A stretch of DNA of 64,000 bases from Kangiella marina (lineage in GTDB: Bacteria; Pseudomonadota; Gammaproteobacteria; Enterobacterales; Kangiellaceae), in assembly GCF_039541235.1 (NCBI RefSeq), contig NZ_BAABFV010000001.1, forward strand, positions 62,001 to 126,000, given 5' to 3'. The translations under genes and the position numbers were made by a program. The notes beneath the pieces are model-generated. The model saw nothing but the letters and a program-made list of their open reading frames with translations. It made no database searches and had not been told where the DNA came from. Shown here piece after piece: positions 47,364 to 54,713 of this stretch. The stretch's first letter is position 1. Each line of letters starts with the position of its first letter.

Positions 47364-47408
47364 CCACTTGGCCTTCTTCGAGAATAAATGTACTCTGACC
47401 GCATTTAT
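47364..47408. repeat. GGTCAGAGTA-family repeat, right end only
   Basis: The CTTGGCCTTCTTCGAG module and AATAAATGTACTCTGACC (47383-47400) recur directly after copy B, nearly identical to 46631-46664. A left end is missing. It directly precedes the promoter region of the next gene. Confidence 0.6.
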
Positions 47409-47459
47409 TGAGTTTATTGTTATAATAAACACAATTAATGCAAAGAGGTGAAATCTGCA

Positions 47460-47762
47460 ATGATTAATAGAGAAGAATTAGCTAGAGAAACTAGAAGCTT
47501 GGTTAAAATGTTAAAATATTACGAAGAAGAGTACCCTGCAGCAGGTGAGCTACTCAGAAGAAAACAAGAACTATTTAGCTCAGCAGTCGAAGAGAGGATA
47601 TCAACCCCACTCAGAGAAGGCTTTTTCCCTGAAGAGCTTTGGATGGATGGGGAGTTATTTGAACTAACAGGACTTTGTGACTGTGCTGCTCGTTTTAGTA
47701 TATTACTCCAAGGCTGGAGTTCTATCGAAGAGTTTCGTCCAGAATTAATGGGGTCAGAGTAA
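47460..47762 (+). CDS. Orphan small acidic protein ending inside a repeat
   Basis: 100 residues, unrecognised. Mostly helical, rich in Glu and Leu, two adjacent Cys in the LCDCAARF segment. A TATAAT (47421-47426) is a likely -10 and AGAGG (47444-47448) a ribosome binding site with proper distance to ATG 47460; an in-frame GTG at 47448 is less likely as it is part of that site. The last codons (Leu-Met-Gly-Ser-Glu-stop) are encoded by the TTAATGGGGTCAGAGTAA of a repeat, so the element supplied the present C-terminus. Small acidic proteins in such islands are sometimes immunity or antitoxin proteins, but nothing here proves that. Confidence 0.7.
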   Translation: MINREELARETRSLVKMLKYYEEEYPAAGELLRRKQELFSSAVEERISTPLREGFFPEELWMDGELFELTGLCDCAARFSILLQGWSSIEEFRPELMGSE

Positions 47763-47767
47763 ATTAA
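47744..47767. repeat. GGTCAGAGTA-family end, overlapping the stop of gene 47460
   Basis: TTAATGGGGTCAGAGTAAATTAA, left-end type. It is followed within 20 bases by the left end of copy C, so two ends stand in tandem. Confidence 0.7.
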
Positions 47768-47782
47768 TCCTCAAATTATAAT

Positions 47783-47940
47783 TAATGGGGTCAGAGTTAA
47801 ATTAATCTTTGGCTTACAGGAAAGCATTTTAATAGTACGGGGTGGCATTAATTTAAATACGTAACCCATCAACACCATTCTAAAGTTCACGTTCTCCTCT
47901 TGGCCTTCCTGGAAAATAAATGTACTCTGACCCCATTAAG
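47783..47940. repeat. GGTCAGAGTA-family repeat, copy C (most complete, MITE-like)
   Basis: About 158 bases. Left end TAATGGGGTCAGAGTTAAAT followed by TAATCTTTGGCTTACAGG. An inner imperfect palindrome (GGGTGGCATTAATTT with AAATACGTAACCC, about 47840-47866) follows. Then come CACGTTCTCCTCTTGGCCTTCC and the inverted right end AATAAATGTACTCTGACCCC. The ends are inverted repeats of each other. No open frame, so non-autonomous. It is the reference copy for A and B. Confidence 0.7.
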
Positions 47941-47957
47941 TTAAGTCGCTCCTAAAG

Positions 47958-47979
47958 TAATGGGGTCAGAGTACAATTA
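47958..47979. repeat. GGTCAGAGTA-family end
   Basis: TAATGGGGTCAGAGTACAAT, an isolated left-type end that closes the island 18 bases after copy C. Confidence 0.7.
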
Positions 47980-47995
47980 TTGATATTTCTTAGCA

Positions 47996-48020
47996 AAAAG
48001 GCGCCAAGCGGCGCCTTTTC
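47996..48020 (-). terminator. Terminator of the M2 peptidase gene
   Basis: AAAAAGGCGCC pairs with GGCGCCTTTT around AAGC. On the minus strand it ends in a T-run; it could work in both directions. Confidence 0.8.
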
Positions 48021-48023
48021 TTT

Positions 48024-48068
48024 TATAGGAGCACGATGGGTTACGGCTATCGCCTAACCCATCCTATA
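48024..48068. repeat. REP-like palindrome after the M2 peptidase gene
   Basis: GATGGGTTA-C-GGC with GCC-TAACCCATC (48035-48063), flanked by TATAGGA and TCCTATA, which are also inverted. Same family as the pair at 41534. Confidence 0.65.
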
Positions 48069-48071
48069 AAA

Positions 48072-49913
48072 TTACCAACCGCAGTTACGGCCTTCGTTTT
48101 GCTCGTCTAACCATGTTTTCAGTGGCGCGTAGTACTCAAGTACTGCTGTTGCGTCCATTTCACGGCTGCCAGTCATGGCTTCAAGTGCGTCAGGCCATGG
48201 ACGTGAAGAGCCCATTTCTAGCATCTTGATGAGCTTTTCGCCGACTTCTTTGTTGCCGTAGAACGAGCAACGGTGAAGTGGACCTTTGTTGCCAGCCATG
48301 TCACACATTTCACGGTAGAACTGGAACTGCAAGATGTGTGCTAGGAAGTAGCGTGAGTAAGGCGTGTTGCCTGGAATGTGGTATTTCGCACCTGGATCGA
48401 AGTGGTCTTCAGTACGAGCCACTGGCGCTTCAATACCTTGGTACTTTTCACGCAGTTCCCACCAGCCTTGGTTGTATTCTTCTGGCGAAATTTCACCGTT
48501 GAATACTTTCCAGCGCCATTGGTCAACCATTAAGCCGAACGGTAAGAAAGCAACTTTGTCCAGCGCTGAGCGCATTAATAGTGCAATATCAGCACTTGCG
48601 TCTGGCTCTTTGTCGATTAGGCCAATCTGCTTCAAGTATTTTGGAGTAATTGATAGTGCTACTGTGTCGCCGATTGCTTCGTGGAAGCCATCGTTAGCAC
48701 TGCCTTTGTAGAAGATCGATTGATCTTTATAAGCACGTTGATAGTAGTTGTGGCCGAGTTCATGGTGAACGGTTTGGAAATCTTCACCGTTGATTTCGGT
48801 ACACATCTTAATACGAATATCTTCTTCGTTGTCGATATCCCATGCGCTAGCGTGACATTGAACATCGCGATCACGTGGCTTGACGAATAACGAACGCTCC
48901 CAGAATGTTTCTGGAAGAGGGGCGAAGCCTAATGAAGAGAAAAAGTTTTCAGCAGTTTTAACCATCTTCTTAACTGCGACTTCTTTTTCTTCATGGCTGA
49001 CGTTTTCTTTGTCGACGCCATAGTGCTTACGCAAGATAGGATCGATGTCGATGCCTTTGCCTGCATTTTTAGGGCCTGCGATGTCGTAGATATTGCCCCA
49101 TTGCTGTGCCCACATGTTGCCTAATAGGTGTGCTGGAATCGGCTTATCCATCGCAACAACCTCGTCGCCATACTGGTCATTCAACTCAGCGCGGACGTGG
49201 CAGTGTAGTGCTTTATAAAGTGGTTGCACCTGACCCCATAAGCGATCCATTTCAGTGGCGAAGCCGTCAGCGGGCATATCGTACTTAGAGCGCCACATGG
49301 TGCCGGTATCAGCGTAACCAAGTTCTTTTGAACCTTCGTTAGCGATGTCAACCATTTGCTTATACAGCGGACGCATTTCTTTAGAAATTTCACGCCAGCC
49401 TGTCCAAGCTTTTAATTGCTCGTCAGCGTCGCGTGATTCTCGTAAAACTTGGCTTAATTGACCAAGGCTACGACCGTCAGGGCTCTTGCCTGTGGCATAA
49501 ATACTGTCTAGTTTAGACGTGATTTGTGCCAATTGTTTGGTTTTGTCAGCATCAGCTGGAGCCGGTAAAGTCAGGCCTAGCTTGATCATTTCAATCTTAC
49601 GATTAACGTCGTAAGGTAAGTCCAAACCGTTAAACTTCTTCGCTTTATTCGCTAGCTCAACGCCTAGCTTAGTGTAGTCTTCACCAACCTGAGCGTTTAG
49701 CGCCGTGGTGTCATGAGTCACAAAATTCGCATTAACCCATGCAATGCGTGCGGCATATTCTGCAATTTCTGTTAATCGCTTTTCCGCATCAGCAACAAAA
49801 GCAGCCGCGTCTTCGGCAGTGACTTTTTGTTTATGATCGTCGGCGATAACAGGTTGTCCTAATAAAGCACCTACCAATACCGCAGTACTGACGGCTTTTT
49901 TAAGCGTTATCAT
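48072..49913 (-). CDS. Periplasmic M2-family (ACE-like) metallopeptidase
   Basis: Dipeptidyl-carboxypeptidase of the angiotensin-converting enzyme family. 613 residues, signal peptide ending VIA (about residue 24). Zinc motif H384-E385-L-G-H388 with third ligand E412, the exact M2 spacing; NDGFHEAIGD surrounds it. Most bacterial members trim C-terminal dipeptides from peptides in the periplasm. Initiates at ATG 49913 behind AAGGG. A probable Fur box covers the promoter region (49935-49955), unexpected for a peptidase. Its terminator and a REP follow. Confidence 0.94.
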   Translation of the reverse strand: MITLKKAVSTAVLVGALLGQPVIADDHKQKVTAEDAAAFVADAEKRLTEIAEYAARIAWVNANFVTHDTTALNAQVGEDYTKLGVELANKAKKFNGLDLPYDVNRKIEMIKLGLTLPAPADADKTKQLAQITSKLDSIYATGKSPDGRSLGQLSQVLRESRDADEQLKAWTGWREISKEMRPLYKQMVDIANEGSKELGYADTGTMWRSKYDMPADGFATEMDRLWGQVQPLYKALHCHVRAELNDQYGDEVVAMDKPIPAHLLGNMWAQQWGNIYDIAGPKNAGKGIDIDPILRKHYGVDKENVSHEEKEVAVKKMVKTAENFFSSLGFAPLPETFWERSLFVKPRDRDVQCHASAWDIDNEEDIRIKMCTEINGEDFQTVHHELGHNYYQRAYKDQSIFYKGSANDGFHEAIGDTVALSITPKYLKQIGLIDKEPDASADIALLMRSALDKVAFLPFGLMVDQWRWKVFNGEISPEEYNQGWWELREKYQGIEAPVARTEDHFDPGAKYHIPGNTPYSRYFLAHILQFQFYREMCDMAGNKGPLHRCSFYGNKEVGEKLIKMLEMGSSRPWPDALEAMTGSREMDATAVLEYYAPLKTWLDEQNEGRNCGW

Positions 49914-49934
49914 AGAGTTACCCTTTATTGTTTA

Positions 49935-49955
49935 AGTTGATAATAATCATTATCG
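49935..49955. promoter_or_regulatory. Probable Fur box upstream of the M2 peptidase
   Basis: The core GATAATAATCATTATC (49939-49954) matches 16 of 21 positions of the Fur consensus when aligned with it. It lies 22 bases before the minus-strand ATG, so a bound repressor would block that promoter. It is about 180 bases from nagZ on the other side. Confidence 0.55.
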
Positions 49956-50080
49956 TTTCATAGTCGCGCACCATTATAGCGACTTGTTTTCATTTGAGAA
50001 ATGGAATTCATCATGGTCGTTATTTGGCGGATCGGTTATCATACGGCTCATTGGTATTGGGCGTATGCTCTTTACGTTTG

Positions 50081-50106
50081 GTCATTCCCGCCTTCGCGGG
50101 AATGAC
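50081..50106. repeat. REP-like palindrome upstream of nagZ
   Basis: GTCATTCCCGC and GCGGGAATGAC are perfect 11-bp arms around CTTC. This is the familiar extragenic palindrome of many proteobacteria. It lies 28 bases before the nagZ start. Confidence 0.7.
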
Positions 50107-50133
50107 GTGTAGATAAATAATACAGGATACATT

Positions 50134-51156
50134 ATGCCAATTGGCCCTTTGATGCTGGATCTTGATGGTCTAGAGGTGAATGCCGCAGAAAAAGATATGT
50201 TACAAAATCCGCTATTAGGCGGAATCATCTTCTTCAGTCGTAATTATGCCAGTCCACAACAAATTGCAGAGCTATCGCAAGCCGTTCGCGAAACAGCGGG
50301 ACGCGATATTTTAATTGCCGTGGATCATGAAGGAGGGCGTGTTCAACGTTTTCGTGATGGCTTCAGTCAAGTGCCAGCTATGGCCAGCATTTTGCAGAAT
50401 GCTAACGATTTAGCTGAAGCGAAAGCGTCAGCCTATCGCTGGGGAAGCTTGATTGCGATTGAAGTTCAGGCCGTAGGCATTGATTTCAGCTTTGCTCCAG
50501 TTTTGGATTTAGGGAATGAGATTAGCCGCGTTATTGGTGATCGGGCTTTTTCGACTCAAGTTGATGAAGTGATTGAGCTAGGTCGTGAGTTTATCAAAGG
50601 CATGAACGATTTTGGAATGGCAGCGACCGCAAAACACTTCCCCGGTCATGGCTCTGTTGAAGCGGATTCACACGTCGATATTCCTGTTGATGAACGTCCG
50701 CGTGAGCACATTATTAGCCAAGACATGCGTGTTTTTGCAGAGTTAGCCCAGAATTATCAGGCGGTGATGCCAGCCCACGTAATTTATCCCAACGTTGATT
50801 CTCAGCCAGCAGGTTTCTCAGAGTTGTGGTTACAGGATATCTTGCGCAAGCAGCTAGGTTTTGATGGGGTTATTTTTAGTGATGACCTAAGTATGAAAGG
50901 AGCGGAAGTGGTCGGTGGTTATTACGAGCGCGCCAAAGCAGCGGTAAATGCCGGTTGTGACATGGTTCTTGTCTGTAATCATCCGCAAGAAGGTCGGCAA
51001 CTCATGTCGCAGTTTGACCTAAAGGTTTCTCCAGACTCTGCTGCAAGATTAGAAATAATGAAGGGCAAATCGCTCAACTATTCGTTAACACAAGTACGTC
51101 AAGGTAATCATTGGCAACGCTTACAGCACGACTTACATCTTGATAACCTTGTTTAA
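50134..51156 (+). CDS. nagZ: Beta-N-acetylhexosaminidase NagZ
   Basis: Cytosolic glycoside hydrolase family 3 enzyme of cell-wall recycling; releases GlcNAc from muropeptides and sets the inducer level for AmpC-type regulators. 340 residues. MLDLDG start, GGIIFFSRN, VDHEGGRVQRF, and the family loop K167-H168-FPGHG-S-VEADSH (with D178 and H180 as the catalytic dyad region), then the nucleophile Asp in FSDDLSMKGA. The REP palindrome and a weak GGATAC-like site precede the ATG. The next gene starts 28 bases after the stop. Confidence 0.95.
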   Translation: MPIGPLMLDLDGLEVNAAEKDMLQNPLLGGIIFFSRNYASPQQIAELSQAVRETAGRDILIAVDHEGGRVQRFRDGFSQVPAMASILQNANDLAEAKASAYRWGSLIAIEVQAVGIDFSFAPVLDLGNEISRVIGDRAFSTQVDEVIELGREFIKGMNDFGMAATAKHFPGHGSVEADSHVDIPVDERPREHIISQDMRVFAELAQNYQAVMPAHVIYPNVDSQPAGFSELWLQDILRKQLGFDGVIFSDDLSMKGAEVVGGYYERAKAAVNAGCDMVLVCNHPQEGRQLMSQFDLKVSPDSAARLEIMKGKSLNYSLTQVRQGNHWQRLQHDLHLDNLV

Positions 51157-51184
51157 ATTAAATTCTTAAAATATTGATTTTATT

Positions 51185-51544
51185 ATGAATAAAGATATAA
51201 ATCCTGGACAAAACGACACCCAGCAGAAAACAGACAGCTTTACTCAGCTGACGCCTCGCGAAGAGCTGGTCGCCAAGCTGAATGGCGAGACCGCAGTGGT
51301 CGAGTGGAAAGAAATCGAGCGCTTTTTCGCTAAAGGCAACTTGCTTTTGATTGATCAAAGTGTCGATCTGATTAATTGTGCAGCGGATTTATCCTTGGAC
51401 AATGCGGAGGAGGTTAAACCTTTGATTGATTCAGAGAAGATCCAGCGCATGCCGATGGAGTTTGTTAAGGAAAACTGTAAACCTGAAACGGAATTTTGGA
51501 CAGTGGTTGTAGCGCCTTATATTTTATCGCAGCTTAAGAAGTAG
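51185..51544 (+). CDS. DUF2288-family protein
   Basis: 119 residues. The core ELVAKLNGETAVVEWKEIERFFAKG with WTVVVAPYILSQLKK is the DUF2288 pattern. A polar 25-residue N-terminal tail is extra. Function unknown. It follows nagZ on the same strand and is closed by a shared terminator. Confidence 0.85.
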   Translation: MNKDINPGQNDTQQKTDSFTQLTPREELVAKLNGETAVVEWKEIERFFAKGNLLLIDQSVDLINCAADLSLDNAEEVKPLIDSEKIQRMPMEFVKENCKPETEFWTVVVAPYILSQLKK

Positions 51545-51555
51545 TAGTTAGGCAT

Positions 51556-51584
51556 CAAAAAAGCGGCTATTGAGCCGCTTTTTT
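51556..51584. terminator. Bidirectional terminator between DUF2288 gene and gene 51894
   Basis: AAAAGCGGCT pairs with AGCCGCTTTT around ATTG, with T-runs on both strands. Confidence 0.88.
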
Positions 51585-51600
51585 ATTGTTCAATCACTTC

Positions 51601-51894
51601 TTAACCGTGATGAACTACTGAGTGAATCACATGGTCATACTCGAAATAAACGGTGTAGCCATTATAAACCCATTTAGTAATTGGCGGATCACCGACAGGG
51701 CCTTCAACATTGTTAGGAGCTCCAAACTTCTGCTCAACGTATGACTTTGTGACGCCGCGCTTAGGCACCTGAATATTGTGCTTGCCTTGCTTTGCCACTG
51801 GTACTTTGACTTCTTCGGCTTTGGCCGTGTTAAGACCAACCCCTGCACCGAAGCTCAACGATAGAGCGCAAATTGCGGCTGTTATTGTTTTCAT
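51601..51894 (-). CDS. Conserved small periplasmic protein
   Basis: 97 residues with a signal peptide ending AKA (about residue 26) before EEVKVP. The mature part has the RGVTKSYVEQKFGAPNNVEGPVGDPP stretch and a C-terminal YFEYDHVIHSVVHHG. The KxxVEQxFGxP form recalls SmpA/BamE-like small domains, and the VGDPPIxxWxYxxxxVYFEYDHVIHSVV ending is widely conserved in gammaproteobacteria. Function unknown. No lipobox. Divergent from lolC-type gene at 52045. Confidence 0.85.
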   Translation of the reverse strand: MKTITAAICALSLSFGAGVGLNTAKAEEVKVPVAKQGKHNIQVPKRGVTKSYVEQKFGAPNNVEGPVGDPPITKWVYNGYTVYFEYDHVIHSVVHHG

Positions 51895-52044
51895 GATGTT
51901 GACTCCTCAAACATAATTTTCTCTAGAATATCAAAAAATTAGCGTTATATCCTAATCATAATTAACATTAATTCTACTCCATAACTTGACTACAAATTGT
52001 GAACCATTCAATATGACGCCAATTTAAATTAACCAGAAAGCACC

Positions 52045-53292
52045 ATGAGGCTTCCTTTTTCGCTATTCGTTGGGCTGCGTTACACCAGAGCAAAGCGCCG
52101 CGATCACTTTATTTCCTTTATCTCTTTGATCTCCATGATAGGCATTGCCTTAGGCGTTATGGTGTTGATTACGGTGATGTCGGTGATGAACGGTTTTGAG
52201 CGTGAGCTTCGTGATCGTATTCTTGGTATGGCACCTCACGTCTTGGTTAGCGGCGTCGGTAGTAATATCGAGAATTGGCAAGCTCTAGAAGACGTTGTGA
52301 TGAAAAATCCAAACGTTATTGGTGCTTCTCCTTATATTCAGTCCGAAACCATGTTCCAGCACCTTGGCTCTGATCAATTCGGCGTGGTGCAGGGCGTTTT
52401 GCCAGAAAAAATTGGCGAAGTGACGATTGTTAAAGACCACATGCGTAATGGTTCTTTTGACTCTTTGACCGAGGGAAGCTACAACATCATTCTCGGGGCG
52501 TCGTTAGCCAGAAGTTTAGCGGCTAACGTGGGTGATAAAGTGACTTTATTATTCTTAAAAGAAAGTCGTTTCTCGATAGCTGGGATTCAGCCACGCGCCA
52601 AGCGGTTTACTGTCTCTGGTGTTTTCCAAACCAAGTCGGAAGCAGACAAAGGAATGGCATTCGTTCACTTAAATGATCTTGCCCAAATCCTTCGCATTAC
52701 CGATGGCGTTTCAGCTTTGCAGCTAAAAACCAAAGACGTCATGAAGGTTCACGAAGTCAGTACATCGATCACGGAGCAGCTTGATTATAACTACTTTGTG
52801 ACTAACTGGACTCGACAGCACCAAACCCTATTTAACGCCATTGAGATGGAAAAGAAGATTATGTTTATTCTTCTGACCTTTATTATCGCTGTGGCCGCAT
52901 TTAATATCGTCACCTCACTGGTGATGCTAGTTAACGAGAAACAAGCCGATATCGCTATTCTGCGCACTTTGGGCGCAAGTCCTGGCTCGATTCTGCGAAT
53001 ATTTATGACCAGCGGCATTATCAATGGACTTATCGGTACGGGAGCGGGTGTTATTTTAGGCGTTCTATTGGCTTTAAACTTGCCAGATATTGTGAATTGG
53101 CTCGAAGTGACTTTTGAGATGAGTGTTTTCCCAAAGAATGTTTACTTCGTGAATTTCTTGCCAACAGAGCTTATTTGGGATGATGTTATTAAAATTGCTC
53201 TATCAGCCTTTGGTATCAGTGTTTTAGCAACGTTATATCCTTCGTGGAAAGCGTCAAGAACTCAACCTGCGGAGGCCCTACGTTATGAGTAA
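52045..53292 (+). CDS. lolC: Lipoprotein-releasing ABC permease (LolC/LolE family)
   Basis: Inner-membrane permease that releases outer-membrane lipoproteins to LolA. 415 residues: TM1 at about 22-48, a large periplasmic domain to about 265, then three TMs (about 270-295, 315-345, 375-400) and the C-terminal WKASRTQPAEALRYE. Only one permease gene accompanies lolD here, so it may work as a homodimer, as reported for LolF. E. coli has lolC-lolD-lolE. The stop overlaps the lolD start by 8 bases. Confidence 0.9.
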   Translation: MRLPFSLFVGLRYTRAKRRDHFISFISLISMIGIALGVMVLITVMSVMNGFERELRDRILGMAPHVLVSGVGSNIENWQALEDVVMKNPNVIGASPYIQSETMFQHLGSDQFGVVQGVLPEKIGEVTIVKDHMRNGSFDSLTEGSYNIILGASLARSLAANVGDKVTLLFLKESRFSIAGIQPRAKRFTVSGVFQTKSEADKGMAFVHLNDLAQILRITDGVSALQLKTKDVMKVHEVSTSITEQLDYNYFVTNWTRQHQTLFNAIEMEKKIMFILLTFIIAVAAFNIVTSLVMLVNEKQADIAILRTLGASPGSILRIFMTSGIINGLIGTGAGVILGVLLALNLPDIVNWLEVTFEMSVFPKNVYFVNFLPTELIWDDVIKIALSAFGISVLATLYPSWKASRTQPAEALRYE

Positions 53293-54016
53293 TTCTGCTA
53301 TGAGTGATTCTGTTATGAATGATTCTGCTGAGAATAGTCCAATTATTCAGATTGATTCGTTAAACCGTACTTATAACGATGGCGCTAATAAGGTTCAAGT
53401 GTTAACGGATTTAAATTTAGAGGTAGAGAAGGGTGAGCAGTTGGCCATCGTCGGCTCTTCGGGGTCTGGTAAAAGCACTTTACTGCATTTGATCGGTGGT
53501 CTTGATAAACCGACCTCAGGTACTGTCTACTTGAACGGAACCAATATCCATTCGCTTTCAGCTAAAGCCCAAGGCGAGTTCCGAAACCGTCATATTGGTT
53601 TTGTGTATCAATTTCATCATCTGCTGCCTGAGTTTGAAGCTCAGGACAATGTTGCGATGCCACTCATTATTCGCGGTATGAAGCGAACAGAAGCTCACCA
53701 GATTGCTAATGATTTAATCGATCGAGTCGGACTCGGTAAGCGAAGAACTCATAAGCCCGCGGAGTTATCTGGCGGTGAGCGTCAACGTATTGCGTTTGCC
53801 CGCGCTCTCGTTACTCAGCCAGACTGCGTATTAGCCGATGAACCGACGGGGAACTTGGATCACGGTACCGCCAATCAGGTTTACGAATTAATGTGCGAGC
53901 TTAATCGTGAAATGGGTACCACCTTTATTACCGTGACCCATGACTTAGAACTTGCGGGGAAAATGCAGCGTCAGCTACATTTAGAAGATGGTACTTTAAA
54001 GCCGTTGAACCTTTAA
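53285..54016 (+). CDS. lolD: Lipoprotein-releasing ABC ATPase LolD
   Basis: 243 residues. Walker A GSSGSGKST at 57-65, Q-loop Gln in FVYQFHHLLPEF (the LolD-specific stretch), signature LSGGERQR, Walker B VLADEPTGNLD and H-loop VTHD. The N-terminus has three near-identical 15-base repeats, each beginning with ATG (53285, 53300, 53315), so three starts are possible; family homology begins at about residue 19. A terminator lies inside the 3' end of the convergent gene. Confidence 0.95.
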   Translation: MSNSAMSDSVMNDSAENSPIIQIDSLNRTYNDGANKVQVLTDLNLEVEKGEQLAIVGSSGSGKSTLLHLIGGLDKPTSGTVYLNGTNIHSLSAKAQGEFRNRHIGFVYQFHHLLPEFEAQDNVAMPLIIRGMKRTEAHQIANDLIDRVGLGKRRTHKPAELSGGERQRIAFARALVTQPDCVLADEPTGNLDHGTANQVYELMCELNREMGTTFITVTHDLELAGKMQRQLHLEDGTLKPLNL

Positions 54017-54023
54017 AAGATAG

Positions 54024-54638
54024 TTACTTTTTATCTGAAGACTCAGGCTTGTCCTGAGTTTTTTCGTTTTTAGAAGCTTCTTCTTCACTGTCACTGTCTA
54101 AGTGCAACTTATGTAAAAGCTTCTCTTTCCAGCGTTGTTGTCGCGCTTTCCAAGCCATGACTACATGATAGCGCCAGGACAAACTAATGGTGTAATAGCC
54201 AATAATCGCTGCAACGGAACCACAAATAAGACAGCCTAATAAGAATGGCTGCCAGATATGGATCAGTTCATTGCCTAACCACTCAAAACTCAACTCAAAT
54301 TCGAACTCGCTCGGTGGCCAAGATAGCACCCATGTTCCAACCAAGTACGCAAAATAGAACATTGGCGGAATTGTCAGCGGGTTAGTGATCCAGCAAAGCA
54401 ATACTGAAAGGGGGAGGTTCACGCGAAGCAAGATTGCGGCGCCAGCAGCTAGTACCATTTGAAAGGGGATGGGCATAAAACACATGAATAAGCCCACCGC
54501 AAAGGCACCAGAAGCACTGTAGCGGTTAAGGTGCCACAGTCCAGGATCATGAATCAATTTACCAAATATCTTTAAAAAGCGATTATCAGTAACTTTCTTC
54601 GGATCAGGTGTAATTTTTCTTAGTAACTTGCGCGGCAT
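54024..54638 (-). CDS. DUF2062 membrane protein
   Basis: 204 residues; the AVGLFMCFMPIPFQMVLAAGAAILLRVNLPLS, NPLTIPPMFYFAYLVG and WRYHVVMAWKARQQRW stretches define DUF2062. Three to four TM helices, charged Lys/Glu-rich tail of about 30 residues. Function unknown. Convergent with lolD, whose stop is only 7 bases away; the lolD terminator (54041-54064) is embedded in this gene's last codons. Confidence 0.88.
   Translation of the reverse strand: MPRKLLRKITPDPKKVTDNRFLKIFGKLIHDPGLWHLNRYSASGAFAVGLFMCFMPIPFQMVLAAGAAILLRVNLPLSVLLCWITNPLTIPPMFYFAYLVGTWVLSWPPSEFEFELSFEWLGNELIHIWQPFLLGCLICGSVAAIIGYYTISLSWRYHVVMAWKARQQRWKEKLLHKLHLDSDSEEEASKNEKTQDKPESSDKK
54041..54064 (+). terminator. Terminator of lolD inside the convergent DUF2062 gene
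   Basis: ACTCAGG pairs with CCTGAGT around CTTGT, followed by T5. It falls in the C-terminal codons of the opposite-strand gene. Confidence 0.75.
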
Positions 54639-54713
54639 AGAGTATCACGGTTACACTTGCGTTAGTTTATAGTACAACACTTATATTAAAGCTTGGATAA
54701 GGATTATCCTAGA

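Noticed and set aside
47216-47460. Two short minus-strand open frames in the repeat island
   Set aside because: They consist mainly of repeat-element sequence and have no start signals.
46561-47979. CRISPR array or integron attC array in the repeat island
   Set aside because: Repeat spacing is irregular, orientation alternates, ends form inverted repeats, no cas genes or integrase; attC core-site features (RYYYAAC/GTTRRRY pairs) were not seen.
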